Assembly: GCF_964340395.1 (NCBI RefSeq)
Contig: NC_135558.1
Coordinates: 6,479,001 to 6,543,000 of the forward strand
Source: Glandiceps talaboti
Lineage: Eukaryota > Hemichordata > Enteropneusta > Spengelidae
DNA length: 64,000 nt
Direction of reading: 5' to 3'
A program made the translations under genes and the position numbers. Of this stretch, positions 33,124-45,060 are shown piece after piece (positions within the stretch are counted from its first letter, which is position 1; each line of letters begins with the position of its first letter). Under the pieces are notes generated by a model. It worked only from the letters and a program-made list of their open reading frames with translations, made no database searches and had not been told where the DNA came from.

Positions 33124-34559
33124 CTAATTGTTCGGCCAAACTGTTGGTTCTTTTTTCCCTCTCTATGTCACGTTGTTAAGTCTCCCTGACAAAATCAGCT
33201 CTAAACTTCACCAGGTGTGCTGCCTACAGACTAGTCACATTCCAACAACGCCGCTGTCAGCTTTATTTAATTCTGTTCAATAGAACTCGATTACTAAATA
33301 GCCGTTTCCAAAAGCACGTCTCCTTTTTGACATCAACTCTCGTAGGTCTTTCAAAAGCAAATTTCCTCTTTCCTTGGAGCAAAACCATTGAAGACAAGCT
33401 GAACATTAACCCTGTGTGTTCTACCCACGAGCAAAAACCTTTTACATTTAAAAAAGACTTTGTCCACCTTTTATCCAAAGTGACAGAAGTGAAGAAAATG
33501 TTTTATTCAAAGAGCAAGGACATGTTTTAATATCTTTTCTTAAATTGGGAATGATGTACCTAGAAAATTAATTACAATTAAAGTGCTGTACCAGAAATTG
33601 GAGATTTTTTAAACATATTATTTTGAAAAGTAATAATTTTTGGCATAAATTTTATCAAAATTGATATCAGAACAGACACAAGCTTATCTCAGAGTTGCAC
33701 ACTTTAGATAACTTTGAGCAAGGCTTGCATGTCATTTTTAATTTCCATTACTCTCTTCAAATATGATCTTCCTTGGCACAAAATATTCAGAAAACATTAC
33801 TGAGACTGAATTCTATGAGTGAGGAGGTCGGGGAAAGATAGCCATTATGTATGTAAAGTGTACAATTACTATGCTGTCCTGCTGAGCTTAACTGCCTTTT
33901 AAAGCCTTCAGGCTGGGCTGACACAGTCACAGGAACATAAGGATCCCTACTGAGTTGAAAACATGTAAATCACATAGTGCACCCCTATCAGTGACCCCCT
34001 AGGGCTGTCATTAATCAACTAGCAACAAATGTCTACAGATAGGGTAAATTCAATAATTCAATGTATATAGTTTCATATGCATATAACTGTCCTAGGCTTT
34101 TAGACTTAATTACGGACAGGCTAATACTGCATTACAGTTTTAATACAACATCTAATTCAATTAGGTTTACTTAACATATATAGCAAGTCAAAGCTAGTAG
34201 GTACAACGAGGTAAAAAAAATCCAGTTTATCGTTTTGTCCCGGTTTTAAAAAAGTACTTTTAGCATGAGGCGAGAGAATTGTTACCTCATCCCATAAAGT
34301 CCACTCTAAGATTCCTGAGCATTCTTAGAACATAATCCATCTCCATTTCACAGTATTCATTATATGAATAGTGGTCAGACAAAGCCGATGGTTTCACTTG
34401 GACGTTTTTCAATGCCTTCTTTCTAGCAGCTGGTGCAAATGTGGTGTAAATTTTTCTTCTTTATTGTGACATACAAATACAGGGAGAGTTCTAAATGGAT
34501 GTAAATGGGGTAACACAAGGGTGACAACCACATTATGCTTGTATTCACTATGAAGATAC

Positions 34560-34647
34560 CCTCAAATGTCTCCTCTCGGAACAAAAAACATCTCTAAGTT
34601 GTTGTCCTGGCGGAAGTTTTTAATCTGAAATCGATGGGGTATGCGTG
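34560..34647 (+). promoter_or_regulatory. Candidate CpG-richer 5' region
   Basis: About eight CpGs occur between 34570 and 34690 (CTCGGA, GGCGGA, ATCGAT, TGCGTG, GCCGGGCG, AACGAACTTCG), a clear excess over the local background. It leads directly into the ATG of the candidate first exon at 34648. Promoter function is inferred from this context only; no TATA box is evident. Confidence 0.28.
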
Positions 34648-34700
34648 ATGGCCGGGCGTGATGTTAAACTTATAACGAACTTCGTATACTGTACTAAGTG
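34648..34700 (+). CDS. Candidate first coding exon (+)
   Basis: ATG 34648 has purine at -3 and G at +4 and lies in a CpG-richer patch. It opens MAGRDVKLITNFVYCTK plus two bases, ending at donor GTG|GTGAGT followed by a T/C-rich intron start. Upstream in frame there is a TAA. This is the best start of a gene on the plus strand. The acceptor at 34930 matches in phase. The family is not recognised. Confidence 0.32.
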
Positions 34701-34930
34701 GTGAGTTCTTTCTCTCTTTCTCTCTCATCTCCTCTTCAAAATTCTGTGTGCTTGTTACCAGGGGCATAAGTCAGTTTACAGACTGCTGAAGGGACATAAT
34801 CCTAAAATGGCCTTTCATGTTTTTCTCTCATTTTAAGAGTCTTTTCTACAAATTGGGTTTTATTGGGTAGATTACAAACTAGAAGCCTTAAATGACAGAT
34901 ACCTTATGGGGGTATCATATCCTTCCGCAG

Positions 34931-34985
34931 TTCCTCTGCATTATCACTTGAGTTCCAACCTACCCCTCTAAGCAGTTCACTCAAG
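34931..34985 (+). CDS. Candidate second exon following 34648-34700
   Basis: Acceptor TCATATCCTTCCGCAG ends at 34930. With the two bases from the first exon the frame reads SSALSLEFQPTPLSSSLK and meets a moderate donor AAG|GTCAGG after 34985. Unspliced, the frame ends at a TAA near 35021. An earlier acceptor ending at 34758 (GTGCTTGTTACCAG) gives a stop after nine codons in this phase. Confidence 0.2.
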
Positions 34986-35021
34986 GTCAGGGTATCTTAC
35001 AACTATGATTGTATTAGTGTA

Positions 35022-36160
35022 TAATTACCAAAACCCTCTAGTCTTTTCTGCACTGCTAAATTACTATATATTTGGCTTTTAGTGCATCTCCAGCCCAATA
35101 ACAAGTAAGTCTTTTTAACTAAGTGTATTATTTTTAGACTGCTGGTTTGAATGTAAAATCACCCCTCTATGTTATGTAGATTCTAATTTCCCACCTTTAT
35201 TTTCAGTAAACCTGATTCTCTTTTCATTTCTAGTTAACAACGTATATTTTTGATCATTTTTTTGCTAAAAGTAATCTCATTTTCAACCACAATTTTCAGT
35301 CACTCATGATTCTTACATTTCATTTTTTATGGATACCTTGACTTTTATCCAATCTTCTGTGAATTTTCCTAAAAAAAAGTGTTATTTGCAAATTCAATTT
35401 TTAGTGAATCCTGAGCTATCTTTGTCTTTTTTATTGTATCATTGTGTTATAACCCCACCCTCGCAAATTTGTGTCTAAAAAGATTGTTATTTTAAACACT
35501 GTTGTCCATCATAGCTCTTTTTCTCTTATAATAATAGTCTGCTCTTTTGTGTCATTGTGTAACATTTTGCCTGAAGAAAGAAAGAAAAAAAAGGGTGAAA
35601 ATGTGGATTTTCTACCCATTTTTATCAGCTAACTCTGTGTGATGTTTTACAATATATAGATTTGTAATTTTCTGACTGGTACCGAAATGATGTTGACTTA
35701 GTAAAGTGATCCTTGTGTTACCCACACATGGAAAGTGCATGGCAAGTGTTAATATTTTGGTCAAAAATTCATACAAAGATAGATCATACGTACCAGTGTA
35801 TTAAAGATTTTGGTCAAAAGGTCATTCAATATGTACCTGTACCTGTGTGTTCCATACTCATTTTGTACCTAATCCAACATAAACCAAACACTGCGCTGGC
35901 ATTGAAGCATTATATTTCCGAATGACTCAACAGTTTGAAATATTGCCAAAAACAAAAAAAAATCAAACAAACAAACAGTGAATATGTTGTCAAAAATTGA
36001 AATATATGATTTTCTCAGAAAGGATTAACTAGAGTCTAGTTTTATTTTGACATTGCTGGTATTTTGTTCACTTTGATTATAAAATGTTGTCCAATGTACA
36101 TGAAAGTCAGTAATCTTTGTCTTGATATATACAAAGTAATGTCACTTTCATTCTAGCTCA
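35022..36160. other. AT-rich stretch, no gene supported
   Basis: A/T-rich with many TTTTT and AAAAA runs. No exon, repeat or RNA gene that I can support. Confidence 0.45.
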
Positions 36161-36194
36161 CAGAATTGTCTATCTAGCTTGAAAAAGTCCTTCT

Positions 36195-36335
36195 ATACTG
36201 TCAAGCTAGTATGTCAAGTTAGATAGCCAAGTCTCTGGGCTAAGTTGTCGAGCCAGTATGTAAAGTCAGATAGCCAAGTCTGTGGGCTAAGTTGTCAAGC
36301 CAGTACGTTGACTTAGATAGCCAAGTCTCTGGGTT
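36195..36335. repeat. 47-bp minisatellite, three copies
   Basis: GATAGCCAAG starts at 36222, 36269 and 36316, exactly 47 bases apart. Each unit includes TCTCTGGGCTAAGTTGTC and AGCCAGTATGT. A shortened relative of the unit precedes at about 36165-36215. Confidence 0.92.
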
Positions 36336-36687
36336 ATTTTCATTGATGTTACTTGTTCAGGTTTAGATATCTGTTTTGCATCAGGCACAAAAGGTATGAC
36401 GCTTGGCAGGCAGACAGACAATCAGGGTCAAGTTTCAATGTCCCACAACAAACGGTCATGCTAGTACAGAAATACACTGGATAAACAAGTGATACACTCC
36501 AACGATCACATCAATAGGCCACTACCTACACTTAAAATACAAAATTTCCACAATGTTTAATAACACAAAAATGGTTTTAAAATTTTATGAAAAATAATTA
36601 ACACCATTATGCTCCAATTTAATATCAATATTCGGAATAATTTGATTAAAATTTGTCAAAATTCATATTTTCTATGATCGTGACACT

Positions 36688-36985
36688 GACAAAATTCAAA
36701 ATTATATTTTGCAAAGCTGTATTAATATTTTTACGATATATCACCAGAATATCTGCAAAAAGTCAATAACTATATTTTTGATAATTATATTAATATTTCT
36801 ATTAAATAACTTGCCAATAATCCACCAAAAATTCAACAATAAATGACCACAATATTTATAAAAATTCACAACAATATTTTTGATAACTAGATTAATATAT
36901 CCACAATAAATTGCTGGGATATCCACAAAATATTCAACAATAATATTTTGGATAATTGGATTTTAATACTATTATTCCAGACCTG
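36688..36985. repeat. 68-bp AT-rich tandem repeat
   Basis: ATTAATAT-type anchors at 36721, 36789, 36891 and 36960 are 68, 102 and 69 bases apart; 102 equals one and a half units. Units share CAAAAATTCAACAATA, ATATTTTTGATAA and CCACAATA. A trace continues near 37030 (TTTTGGATAACTGGATTAAT). Confidence 0.75.
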
Positions 36986-37489
36986 CAAATTATGAGCCAA
37001 GACCTAGTTAAATTTCAAAACTGTCAATTTCTTTTGGATAACTGGATTAATTTAATCTTTTCCTATTTTGTATTTGGCTTTTATCTAAAAAGTATTGAAT
37101 CTTGTTTGAATTTCCAAAATAATATCTTCAAGGTAAACAGAATGATAATTTTCAAAAAGTGCAAAGTTAGATATATTATGTTTATTTGTGTTACATGCAA
37201 GTAGTGTGTGTTGACATGCTATAACTACAACCTAAGTCACGATCAGTTATGTATTGACAAATTCTGTTCAAATTCTCAACATGTGATAATTTGTGCCACA
37301 AACAAATACCTCATGGTTGAAAGATTATTTACTGAACAGTGACACGTCTTAATTCTGAAACAGACATATTCTGTCACAACCTAAAATGATTTCTAGGTCA
37401 AAAAATTGGATCAAACATATTGTTGCAATTTTTCATGCTTCAACAAAGGTGTTTACTTATAGTAAAAATTGAACATGATAGCAAATAAA

Positions 37490-37655
37490 AGTGATGTGAA
37501 GGTACCTGTACTTCATGCACAAAATACATTTTTAAGCAAATTTTTAATATTCAATACACTGACTATGACAACAGATGAATTTAATATGAAAGTACCTGTG
37601 GTTTCTGCTAGAAATACAGTTTTAACCTTTACTTGATATTCAATACTTTAAAATA
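37490..37655. repeat. 90-bp tandem duplication
   Basis: GTACCTGTACTTCATGC (37502) and GTACCTGTGGTTTCTGC (37592) start two related copies. Both continue through AAATACA.TTTTAA and end in ATATTCAATAC. Confidence 0.75.
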
Positions 37656-38439
37656 TCATTTTATTTTGTATTTGATATGACCAGCTAGAATTTTACAATC
37701 CCACGCAGTAATGGTTTTGAGATCAATCATTTCCAGTTGGTATTTATACAATTAAATGAATACTTTTATTTGTATATGTGAAATGTACCAGGCAAAAACC
37801 ACAATCTCCTTCTAGAGCTGAAAGTAAAGACTTTATTCAGCCTGATCAGACATTTCTATGTCACTCACCCCATAGAAACTGATTCAGCTGTAAGTTACAA
37901 CCCACTAACAAAGAAAATGTCATCTTTGACATGTTTACACATGAAAAATGACTTAAACAGTGAGATTTTAAAATGCTGTTTTCTTTTGCCTCAGGCATTC
38001 GTTCTGTCATAAATGCACTAACTTTCTACAGCTGCATAATAATGATGCTATGCACAGAATTAACAAAACACACAAACCCTGACTGGAAACACTGCTCGAT
38101 GGAAAATCAATACACATTAATTTCAGTCAATTTTTATCAATTATAATAAAAATAAGACTATTTTTAAGTGTGTCTTTTAAGACGTTGATAATTCTAATCT
38201 TAATATTATGTGTTCCTTAAATTGATGGGGTTAGGTCAGGTTAGACATCAAGCCAACACTTGACCATAATTTTGAGATAAGGTACCCAATGTTTGCTTTT
38301 ACACTTCACTATCAGGGAGTAATTTTGTACACAACTTTTAAAGTGGGTTGAATAACAATAATGAATCATATCCATCAGATATATTTTTGTCATATTTATG
38401 TCTTAAAATATTTTTTTTTTAAATTGTTTTTAATTCTAT
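37656..38439. other. AT-rich stretch, no firm feature
   Basis: Nothing supported apart from AT-rich sequence. A 119-codon frame starting at 38361 extends into the next repeat (see rejected items). Confidence 0.45.
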
Positions 38440-38625
38440 CAGTTTCCATTACGAAAATGCTTTTCATGTCCTACTGGTTCCATTTCCAACCGATTTTATA
38501 TTTTCAATCATCTTTCGTTTCAGAAACGATTTCATGTTCCATCAACTTCCATTTCAAAAATGCTTTCATCGTTTATCTGATGCAATTTCCAAATCAATTT
38601 TATTTCTTATCAACTGTGAGTTCCA
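38440..38625. repeat. Diverged 102-bp duplication
   Basis: TTTCCATTACGAAAATGCTT (38442) and TTCCATTTCAAAAATGCTTT (38546) start two copies. Each is followed by CATTTCCAA.C.ATTTTAT and TATCA or TCAATCA. Confidence 0.6.
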
Positions 38626-38759
38626 GAGTAGTAATTTTACTTTTCTGTCATTTTTTTTATGCCATTATTCTCTGCCAGATGGGATCTGCATCACATATTA
38701 ATATCTTCAGCAAGTTTTGATACAATGTCGAATTATTTCCATTTCCATGTACATTGAGA

Positions 38760-40550
38760 TATAAAACGTTTTAAAATAAAGAAACCTCAAGAACATTGAA
38801 TTATCTTAATTTCATTTTCAGACATTTCAATCAGTTTTAATTCATAGTAAAGAAATCAAAGGTTGTCTTCTGTATTTTGCATTGTTCTGTGTTTAGATAT
38901 CAAAGTTTGCAACTTAAAAATTCATCATTTTTAAAAGTAATTTCATTTTTTCACCATTTTTCAAACTTCTCCATTATCCTTGGTCAGTTTTAATCAATAA
39001 AAACATTCTTTTTCTATAATTTGCATAAAATATCCATAAAAGGGTTATTTTTCTGTCAATTTTTAGATTTGTTTTATGCAGCAATAAGTTTTAATTTATG
39101 GCAAAAATTCATCTTTCTTCACAACTTATCACACTATATCGGTATCGTACCATCAATCTGTCTCTAAAAATGAAAGAAGTAATACCTCAAATCAAAATAT
39201 TCAAAACTAAAAGAGAATATTCTTAGGTTTGTTTTTTTCAATCTTGGCAGGAAAGCACTTTTTCCAAGGAATGTCAATGACTTGTTTTTTTGTCGATATT
39301 TTCTTAAACTATAGGTTGAAATGTACACTTAGTATCTGAAAGCCCTTTATTGATCAGACTTTGTAGACATGAAAAATAATGGACATATACTTACACAGAA
39401 GACAACCTCAATTTGCTAAAATCAAACACTTTCACCTGAGATCACTGAATTCTAGTATCGCAGAATATGAGCCTATACCTGTAACAGTTTAAAGAGATGC
39501 AAAGTTCTTGCAAATGGTTTTCAATCAAAAGTCTAAACAAAAAATAGTCACCTACTTTCAAAAGATGCAAATTTCTTGGACGGTAAAAACTATCAAATCT
39601 GTAAAAAAAAATAGTCACCTACTTTCCCAAGATCAAACATACGGTATTTGATTGTAAAAGTCAAACACTCGGTGAGAAATTTCAGTTAGGAAATTGAGAA
39701 CATACTCAAACTATCAGGGGAGACATTTGGTTTTAAACTGGAGATTTTGATATTTGCTCTAGAACTGCAGAGAGTTCATTTCATTCATCGGTGGTAAGGA
39801 GATATATGGTTATTGGGCTAGTATTGCCCTTTTTGTATCTACATTAATGGTTATGTACACAAACTGATAAAAGTGTTTTCATAGCCAATCCATATGTCAG
39901 TTTCGGGATAGATGTTAAGTATTCATATTCCTCTGACCTTTTAGGGGCATCAAGTGCTTTATTTATGGTAAATGTCCTCCTGGGGTCAGACTACAGATAA
40001 CAATTGATAAATCTACCAAGGACTACGGTGTTTTCTTACATCATTTTAAAATGTTCAATCTTTTTCAGCCGTCAGTATACTAGTATCATTTTTAATATTT
40101 CTATTTCTATTCAACATTTCACATTGTTGCTGTCACTGTCTTCATCACTACACATATGTAATTTTAAATTTGTTTAATATCAAATTAATTTTGATATTTC
40201 CTTTACTATGTTTCTAGGATTTGAAAGTAATCTTTTATCAATGTTTTCCTACTTAAAAAAATGTTTGTGATTTTTTTTCAATGTCTAAAAATTTATTATT
40301 TTTGATGTAAATTTTTTTTTAAAAAGTTCAGAAAAGTATAACTTCAGTTTGCTTTCAAAATTTTAATTTTTAAAACAATTAAATTAAGGATATTAAAGAA
40401 AATATGTCTATAAACTTAAAAGATTAGAATTGAATTTCCAGTTCAACCATTTGTAAATCACTCTGATACTGACCTTGTGCCAAATCTTAAAAAATTTCTG
40501 TAAACTTATACAAGGATTTCTCCAAAATCATGAAAAATGATGAATTTCAA
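38760..40550. other. AT-rich stretch, no firm feature
   Basis: T- and A-rich with small local near-repeats, such as AAAATAGTCACCTACTTTC at 39542 and 39606. No exon or element supported. Confidence 0.45.
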
Positions 40551-40556
40551 TATATC

Positions 40557-40760
40557 AATATCCATGGAAAACAAGGAAAGACACAGAATTTGGACAAATG
40601 CCCCATGGAAAACAAGGAAAGATGCCAAAATTTAATATCCCATGGAAAACAATGAAATATGCTGAATCTAGACAAATATCACCTGGACAAAAAAAAAATA
40701 CGAGGCAGGGGGGAAATGAGTTGAATGTGTTCTGAGTTTTGACAAGATTGCCAGATTTCC
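40557..40760. repeat. 41-bp CCATGG minisatellite, array 1, with flank
   Basis: CCATGGAAAACAAGGAAAGA-type units start at 40562, 40603 and 40639, and a degenerate one near 40682. The following flank (AGGCAGGGGGGAAATGAGTT through GAGTTTTGACAA) is shared with the array at 41466-41830. The same module is therefore present twice, about 1.07 kb apart as judged by the shared flank. A minus-strand frame enters from the flank (MFADVLEPCPSQWKSGNLVK) and runs into the repeat. Confidence 0.9.
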
Positions 40761-41465
40761 ATTGACTGGGACAAGGCTCTAAAACGTCAGCAAACACACT
40801 CCGAGTTACTTTATCACTAGGATCATAAAACTCAAATAATGAAATGATACAAATTTGCAGACAGTTGCCGACATGTTTGAGAGTAAAATTACAGAAGGAA
40901 AGACACTTATGTCTGTATCATTGACAAATAATATGATGGATGCTGTAATATTTCTATGTTTCTGTGTATCTTTACCACTTCAAAATTACCATGATCTTAT
41001 TCAAGGAGGTCAAATATGTTGAAAATATTACATTTCCTGAAATATTGACATTGTAGCACTGTTGGCTCTTGAAACATGCATAATTTGTTTCAGCGTACAA
41101 AGGGAAAGAAAACTGTTCCTGAAATCGGTTCAATTATGGTATAACCAAAGGGACTCATCATTCATCCTTTGGCTTGGATCATAGAACTGTTACATGACAC
41201 ACTCTTTTATGATGTACATTCTACATACACTTGTATTGTAGACACAGGAGATATAAGACAAACCAATGAATTGATTGCAACGCTGCTGTTTTTTGTGGAC
41301 ATTAATGTCCAACCGGAAAATAGCATAGAGGAGAGATTTTAGTCAATATTAGCCCAGTTGAACAGCCATTTAAGGAGGAAACTAGAACGCTTGAATAGAA
41401 CATATGCTACGGATTTATATTGACAGGGAAAATGAACAACAAAGATAGAGAAGGACTGTCTTCCT

Positions 41466-41830
41466 GAATTTAGATAAATATCCCATGGAAAAGAAAAGAA
41501 GGAAAGACGCTGCATTTAGATAAATATCCCAAAGCAAACATAGGAAGATGCTGAAATAAGACAAATATTCCATGGAATACACGGAAAGATGCCGAATTTA
41601 GACAAATAACCCATTTAAAGCAAGGAAAGATGCCAAATTTAGACAAGTATCCCATGGAAAACAAGAAAAGACACTGAACTTGGACAAATGGCCCATGGAA
41701 AATAAGGAAAGATGCCAAAAAATATCATGGAAAATAAGGAAAGATGCTGAATTTAGATAAATATCCCCTGAACTAAAAGAAGTAAGAGGCAGTTGGAAAT
41801 GAGTTGAATATTTTTTGAGTTTTGACAAAA
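41466..41830. repeat. 41-bp CCATGG minisatellite, array 2, with flank
   Basis: Units start at 41483, 41529 (degenerate), 41570, 41611 (CCATTT), 41652, 41693, 41725 (TCATGG) and 41766, mostly 41 bases apart; two spacings are 46 and 32. The unit consensus begins CCCATGGAAAACAAGGAAAG and ends ATGCTGAATTTAGACAAATA. The downstream flank AGAGGCAGTTGGAAATGAGT to GAGTTTTGACAAAA matches that of array 1. Confidence 0.93.
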
Positions 41831-42638
41831 AAAATACATTTCACAATTTTGTTTGACTTTTGTTTTGTTTTGAGTTTTTAGAGAGTTTGAATTTATTTTA
41901 CTTGCTGTATGTCTAACCTTATACTGGTCTTTATCTGTGTATTGACCACTCACTGCAGACAGTATGTTAAAACACCATCAGAGAAAATGTTTTGTACGTG
42001 TTCTCTGTCACCCATTTACATGCCAATCAAGAGAACGACCCATTTTCATTCAACACTTTGTAGCTTCACAATCTCAAGCCTTCTGTAGTATAAAACAGAT
42101 ATCTTACATCTTATATCAAGTCTATTAAAAATTGGCCAAAAGTCGAACATTTCCGAACATTTTCAAATTTATAGTTTATGTACTGGTGTGGACCATATGA
42201 ATTTGTTTTTCACTACGTGCATGAAATAAAGTAATCATTCTAGTTTTGACCCTTTACTCCTCCCCCTATAAATTATACCGTTTACAATCCCTCCATGTTG
42301 TTGGGATAGTACCGTATGTAGTATTCATTGTGGTCTGGAAGTCTCCTATCTAAATGGAGTATCCAAAACATCCTCCTGAATTTTTCGTGTTTGTGAAAAA
42401 TATAGCTGATACACAGAACTGTGACATCATTTTAGTCTCACTGTTGCCAAGGGTGAGTATACACTGTGACCTTCGCTCTAAATGAAGTAACCACTTTCAA
42501 AGAAATAGCAATCTCCAGACTATACGTTTTGGCGGGAAACCCCTTCACTACTTTGTATTTACACAACTCTAATTTTGTTTCATTTCAACTCTAATACTAA
42601 CACTGCTTTATAAGTGGAAACCCATGCACAATACTCAC

Positions 42639-42830
42639 CAGCACCAAACAAAACTTTTAGTCTTTTCAGCTTAGAGGCAATGTTGTCAGAACATCCGACA
42701 GAGAGGTGCCAAAGTCCAGGACCATCCATTGACATTTTGTACAATACTTCGTCTTGATTTAACTCCTGGTTTGTAGCCATCATTGCAATTGCTAAACAAA
42801 CCATGAAATTCTTTTCTTTTCCTTTTCACG
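42639..42830 (-). CDS. Candidate first coding exon (-)
   Basis: On the minus strand, acceptor ATATTCAACTACAG (plus 42831-42844) precedes 26 bases, then ATG (plus 42804). The frame runs MVCLAIAMMATNQELNQDEV, then LYKMSMDGPGLWHLSVGCSD and a basic KLKRLKVLFGA, ending at a consensus donor GTGAGTAT (plus 42631-42638) with one base over. A TGA precedes the ATG in frame. The third Met (MATNQ...) has the better start context. Three good splice signals in under 300 bases make this the most convincing gene start in the window. Family unknown. Confidence 0.38.
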
Positions 42831-42917
42831 CTGTAGTTGAATATGTGCCATTTAGTCCGGTACAAAGCTTGTCATCCTCTGTTCATGTGCATCAAAAGCC
42901 AAAGTGAGCATACTTAC

Positions 42918-42990
42918 TCCACTCCGTCACGTCGGAGTCTGGGATGTGTATACGTTAGTTTACTTCATAGCGTGGTAGTGTAGTAGTATG
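42918..42990 (-). other. Candidate 5'UTR exon and promoter area (-)
   Basis: On the minus strand ACGGAGTGGA|GTAAGTAT (donor at plus 42911-42917) could end a noncoding first exon. An intron of about 87 bases then leads to the acceptor at plus 42831. Several CpGs (CCGTCACGTCGGAG, TACGTT, AGCGTG) and a CRE-like GACGTGACG lie here. The 5' limit is not visible and 42990 is only a guess. Confidence 0.28.
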
Positions 42991-43099
42991 GAGTGTCTTT
43001 AGCACCCTTGACAAAACTCACAGCTAATTTCTGTCAGCTTGTTCACACAACTAACATAAATCTTGTGATATTAAGCAGATGGGGCAGGCAGCTCAGACT

Positions 43100-44700
43100 G
43101 TATGTGAGTGAGTGAGGTAAAGGTTCTGATGAAAGAAGATAGACTGGTAGTTTACACCCCTTTTTCTAAATTGTTTAACTGTCATGGTGGAGTCTTTTTA
43201 ACTGGGTTACTAGTACATAGGGTTAAGAATTGTCAGAATGACCTGTACATGTATTTTCAAATAACAACAGAACAATGCGAAGAAAAGATGTTTGGTTTGA
43301 CAGCTTGCAAATTCTGTTTTTAAATAAATATTACATAAAAATGGGAGGTTCTCTTTAATAAAAATAAGCACGTATTTGTAAATGCATTAATGAACATTTT
43401 ATATCTAAAGGTATCACAGATATGCCAAAAAAATTTTAAAAAGTGACTTTGTGCTAAAAAATCGACGATATTTTGGTGGGAATTTAGTCTGTGTTCGGCT
43501 GGTAGACTGAGTGTGACAACTGATCTGATCAACAGGTAGGTTATGTATATGCTTTGAGTTCTTTAATTTCATTTTGAGCTTTAAATCATAGATAATTATC
43601 CTTGTATGGGGATATGAAATTTCAGACTTTATAAAGAGAGCGTTCGGCTTCCAATCAAGTGGATGAAAGTCGGAATAATTTTCTACTGATTGTTATCTTA
43701 TTTAAACACAGAACTATTCAACGGACACATTCTAAAGGAAATGTCATTTCATTCTCAGCACAGTGGTGTAATTACTATCAACAGTGACCAAATGTAGCTG
43801 CAATTTGGGCTTAAAATTGCACCTTTGTTTCTTCTGACTTTTTAATACTCATCTCAAAGGAAACAACAGAGTGAAATTTGGCCATATATATGAATGATAA
43901 TCAGCCACTGATCGACGGAGTTTGAATGAATATATATGAACAACATTGACGACAATACAACCGATAATTGTACAATTATTCCATCAATAAGTTACTGGTC
44001 TTATAATAATACCAACATTTCAGAATATCTAAGAATTGCTTGTTTTGTGATGAGAAGCTGGTCCTGTTCCCATGTGCTCTATGCCGGCATTATTTGCCGT
44101 GGGTATTTTTAGAATGGATTTTCGGATAAAGGCTATTCAGAAATTCAGGAATCAATCCCTGTTGACACACACAAGTTTAGAAGGTGTGAAAACCGATTTT
44201 CATTGTTCCAGATCACTAATTTTGTCAAGATAATTTCATATTTGAACATTCGTTGATGTAGCCTTGTTGAATTTAATCTGACAATTTCGTATTGGCAAAG
44301 ATAACATGACTTGTTTTCTTTGGGAAAATACTGATATTGGATCAAATCAGTTGGGGAAAGTCCTCTGGGCAACTTCTAATGTTCACATGTGTGAATTCGG
44401 AGATAAACCTGTCAAAACAATAAAGTATGTCTCTGTAATTCTCCTCTGAGGGTACAGATTTCTGTACCACTTGGTATCACATTCTAAATGAGTCACTCCA
44501 TATTATATTGATACATGTAAATTAAGAATAATTGATAAAGGCTTTCCTTAATTGTCTCCTCTCTGTATCAGTATTTGTCTCCCTTCCCACCTCCCCTCTC
44601 AACAGGAAAGGGAGGGAGGAAGAGTTCATTTTTTAATATCAAAACTTACAATGTCTCATCCTCTGCCTGTCGTGTCTGTCTGCTTATTATTTACCACTGA
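43100..44700. other. AT-rich stretch, no gene supported
   Basis: Open frames of 70-75 codons occur on both strands (for example 43108-43323 and 44145-44372) but have no splice or promoter context I can defend. Confidence 0.4.
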
Positions 44701-44720
44701 CAAACTTTGTGCATCTTCCT

Positions 44721-44771
44721 CTGTCTGTCTGTGTCTGTATCCATCTATCTGTCTGTCTCCTTGTCAGTCTA

Positions 44772-44815
<44 letters not shown>

Positions 44816-44986
44816 CCTGTCTCTCCTCTTGCTGTCATTTTCAATTTCCCTGATGTACACTCACGTACTCTTACTGAACAACTGTGACTGCATGCCGGCC
44901 TGCCTGCCTGTCTGTCTGTATATGTCTGTATCTCTCTCTCCTTGTCAGTCTGTCTGTCTGTCTGTCCGTCTGTCTCCTTGTCAGTC

Positions 44987-45041
<55 letters not shown>

Positions 45042-45060
45042 TTCTTTTCTCTCTCATAGA
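44721..45060. repeat. (CTGT)n microsatellites in two blocks
   Basis: CTGT/TCTG runs lie at about 44721-44740, 44770-44815, 44901-44920, 44948-44975 and 44985-45042. They are separated by a short unique piece around 44820-44890 and by CCTTGTCAGTC, which occurs twice (near 44760 and 44940) and in part at 44978. Cys/Leu/Ser/Val- and Asp/Arg/Gln/Thr-rich frames are artefacts. Confidence 0.95.

Noticed and set aside
34670-34693. loxP-like arm AACTTCGTATA
   Set aside because: Only one imperfect 13-base arm is present with no inverted partner or spacer, so it is a coincidence.
38361-38720. 119-codon plus-strand frame starting MNHIHQIYFCHIYVL
   Set aside because: It is the longest frame outside simple repeats but falls within the chance maximum for 64 kb. 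It is T-rich (Phe/Ile/Ser) and overlaps a 102-bp tandem duplication.
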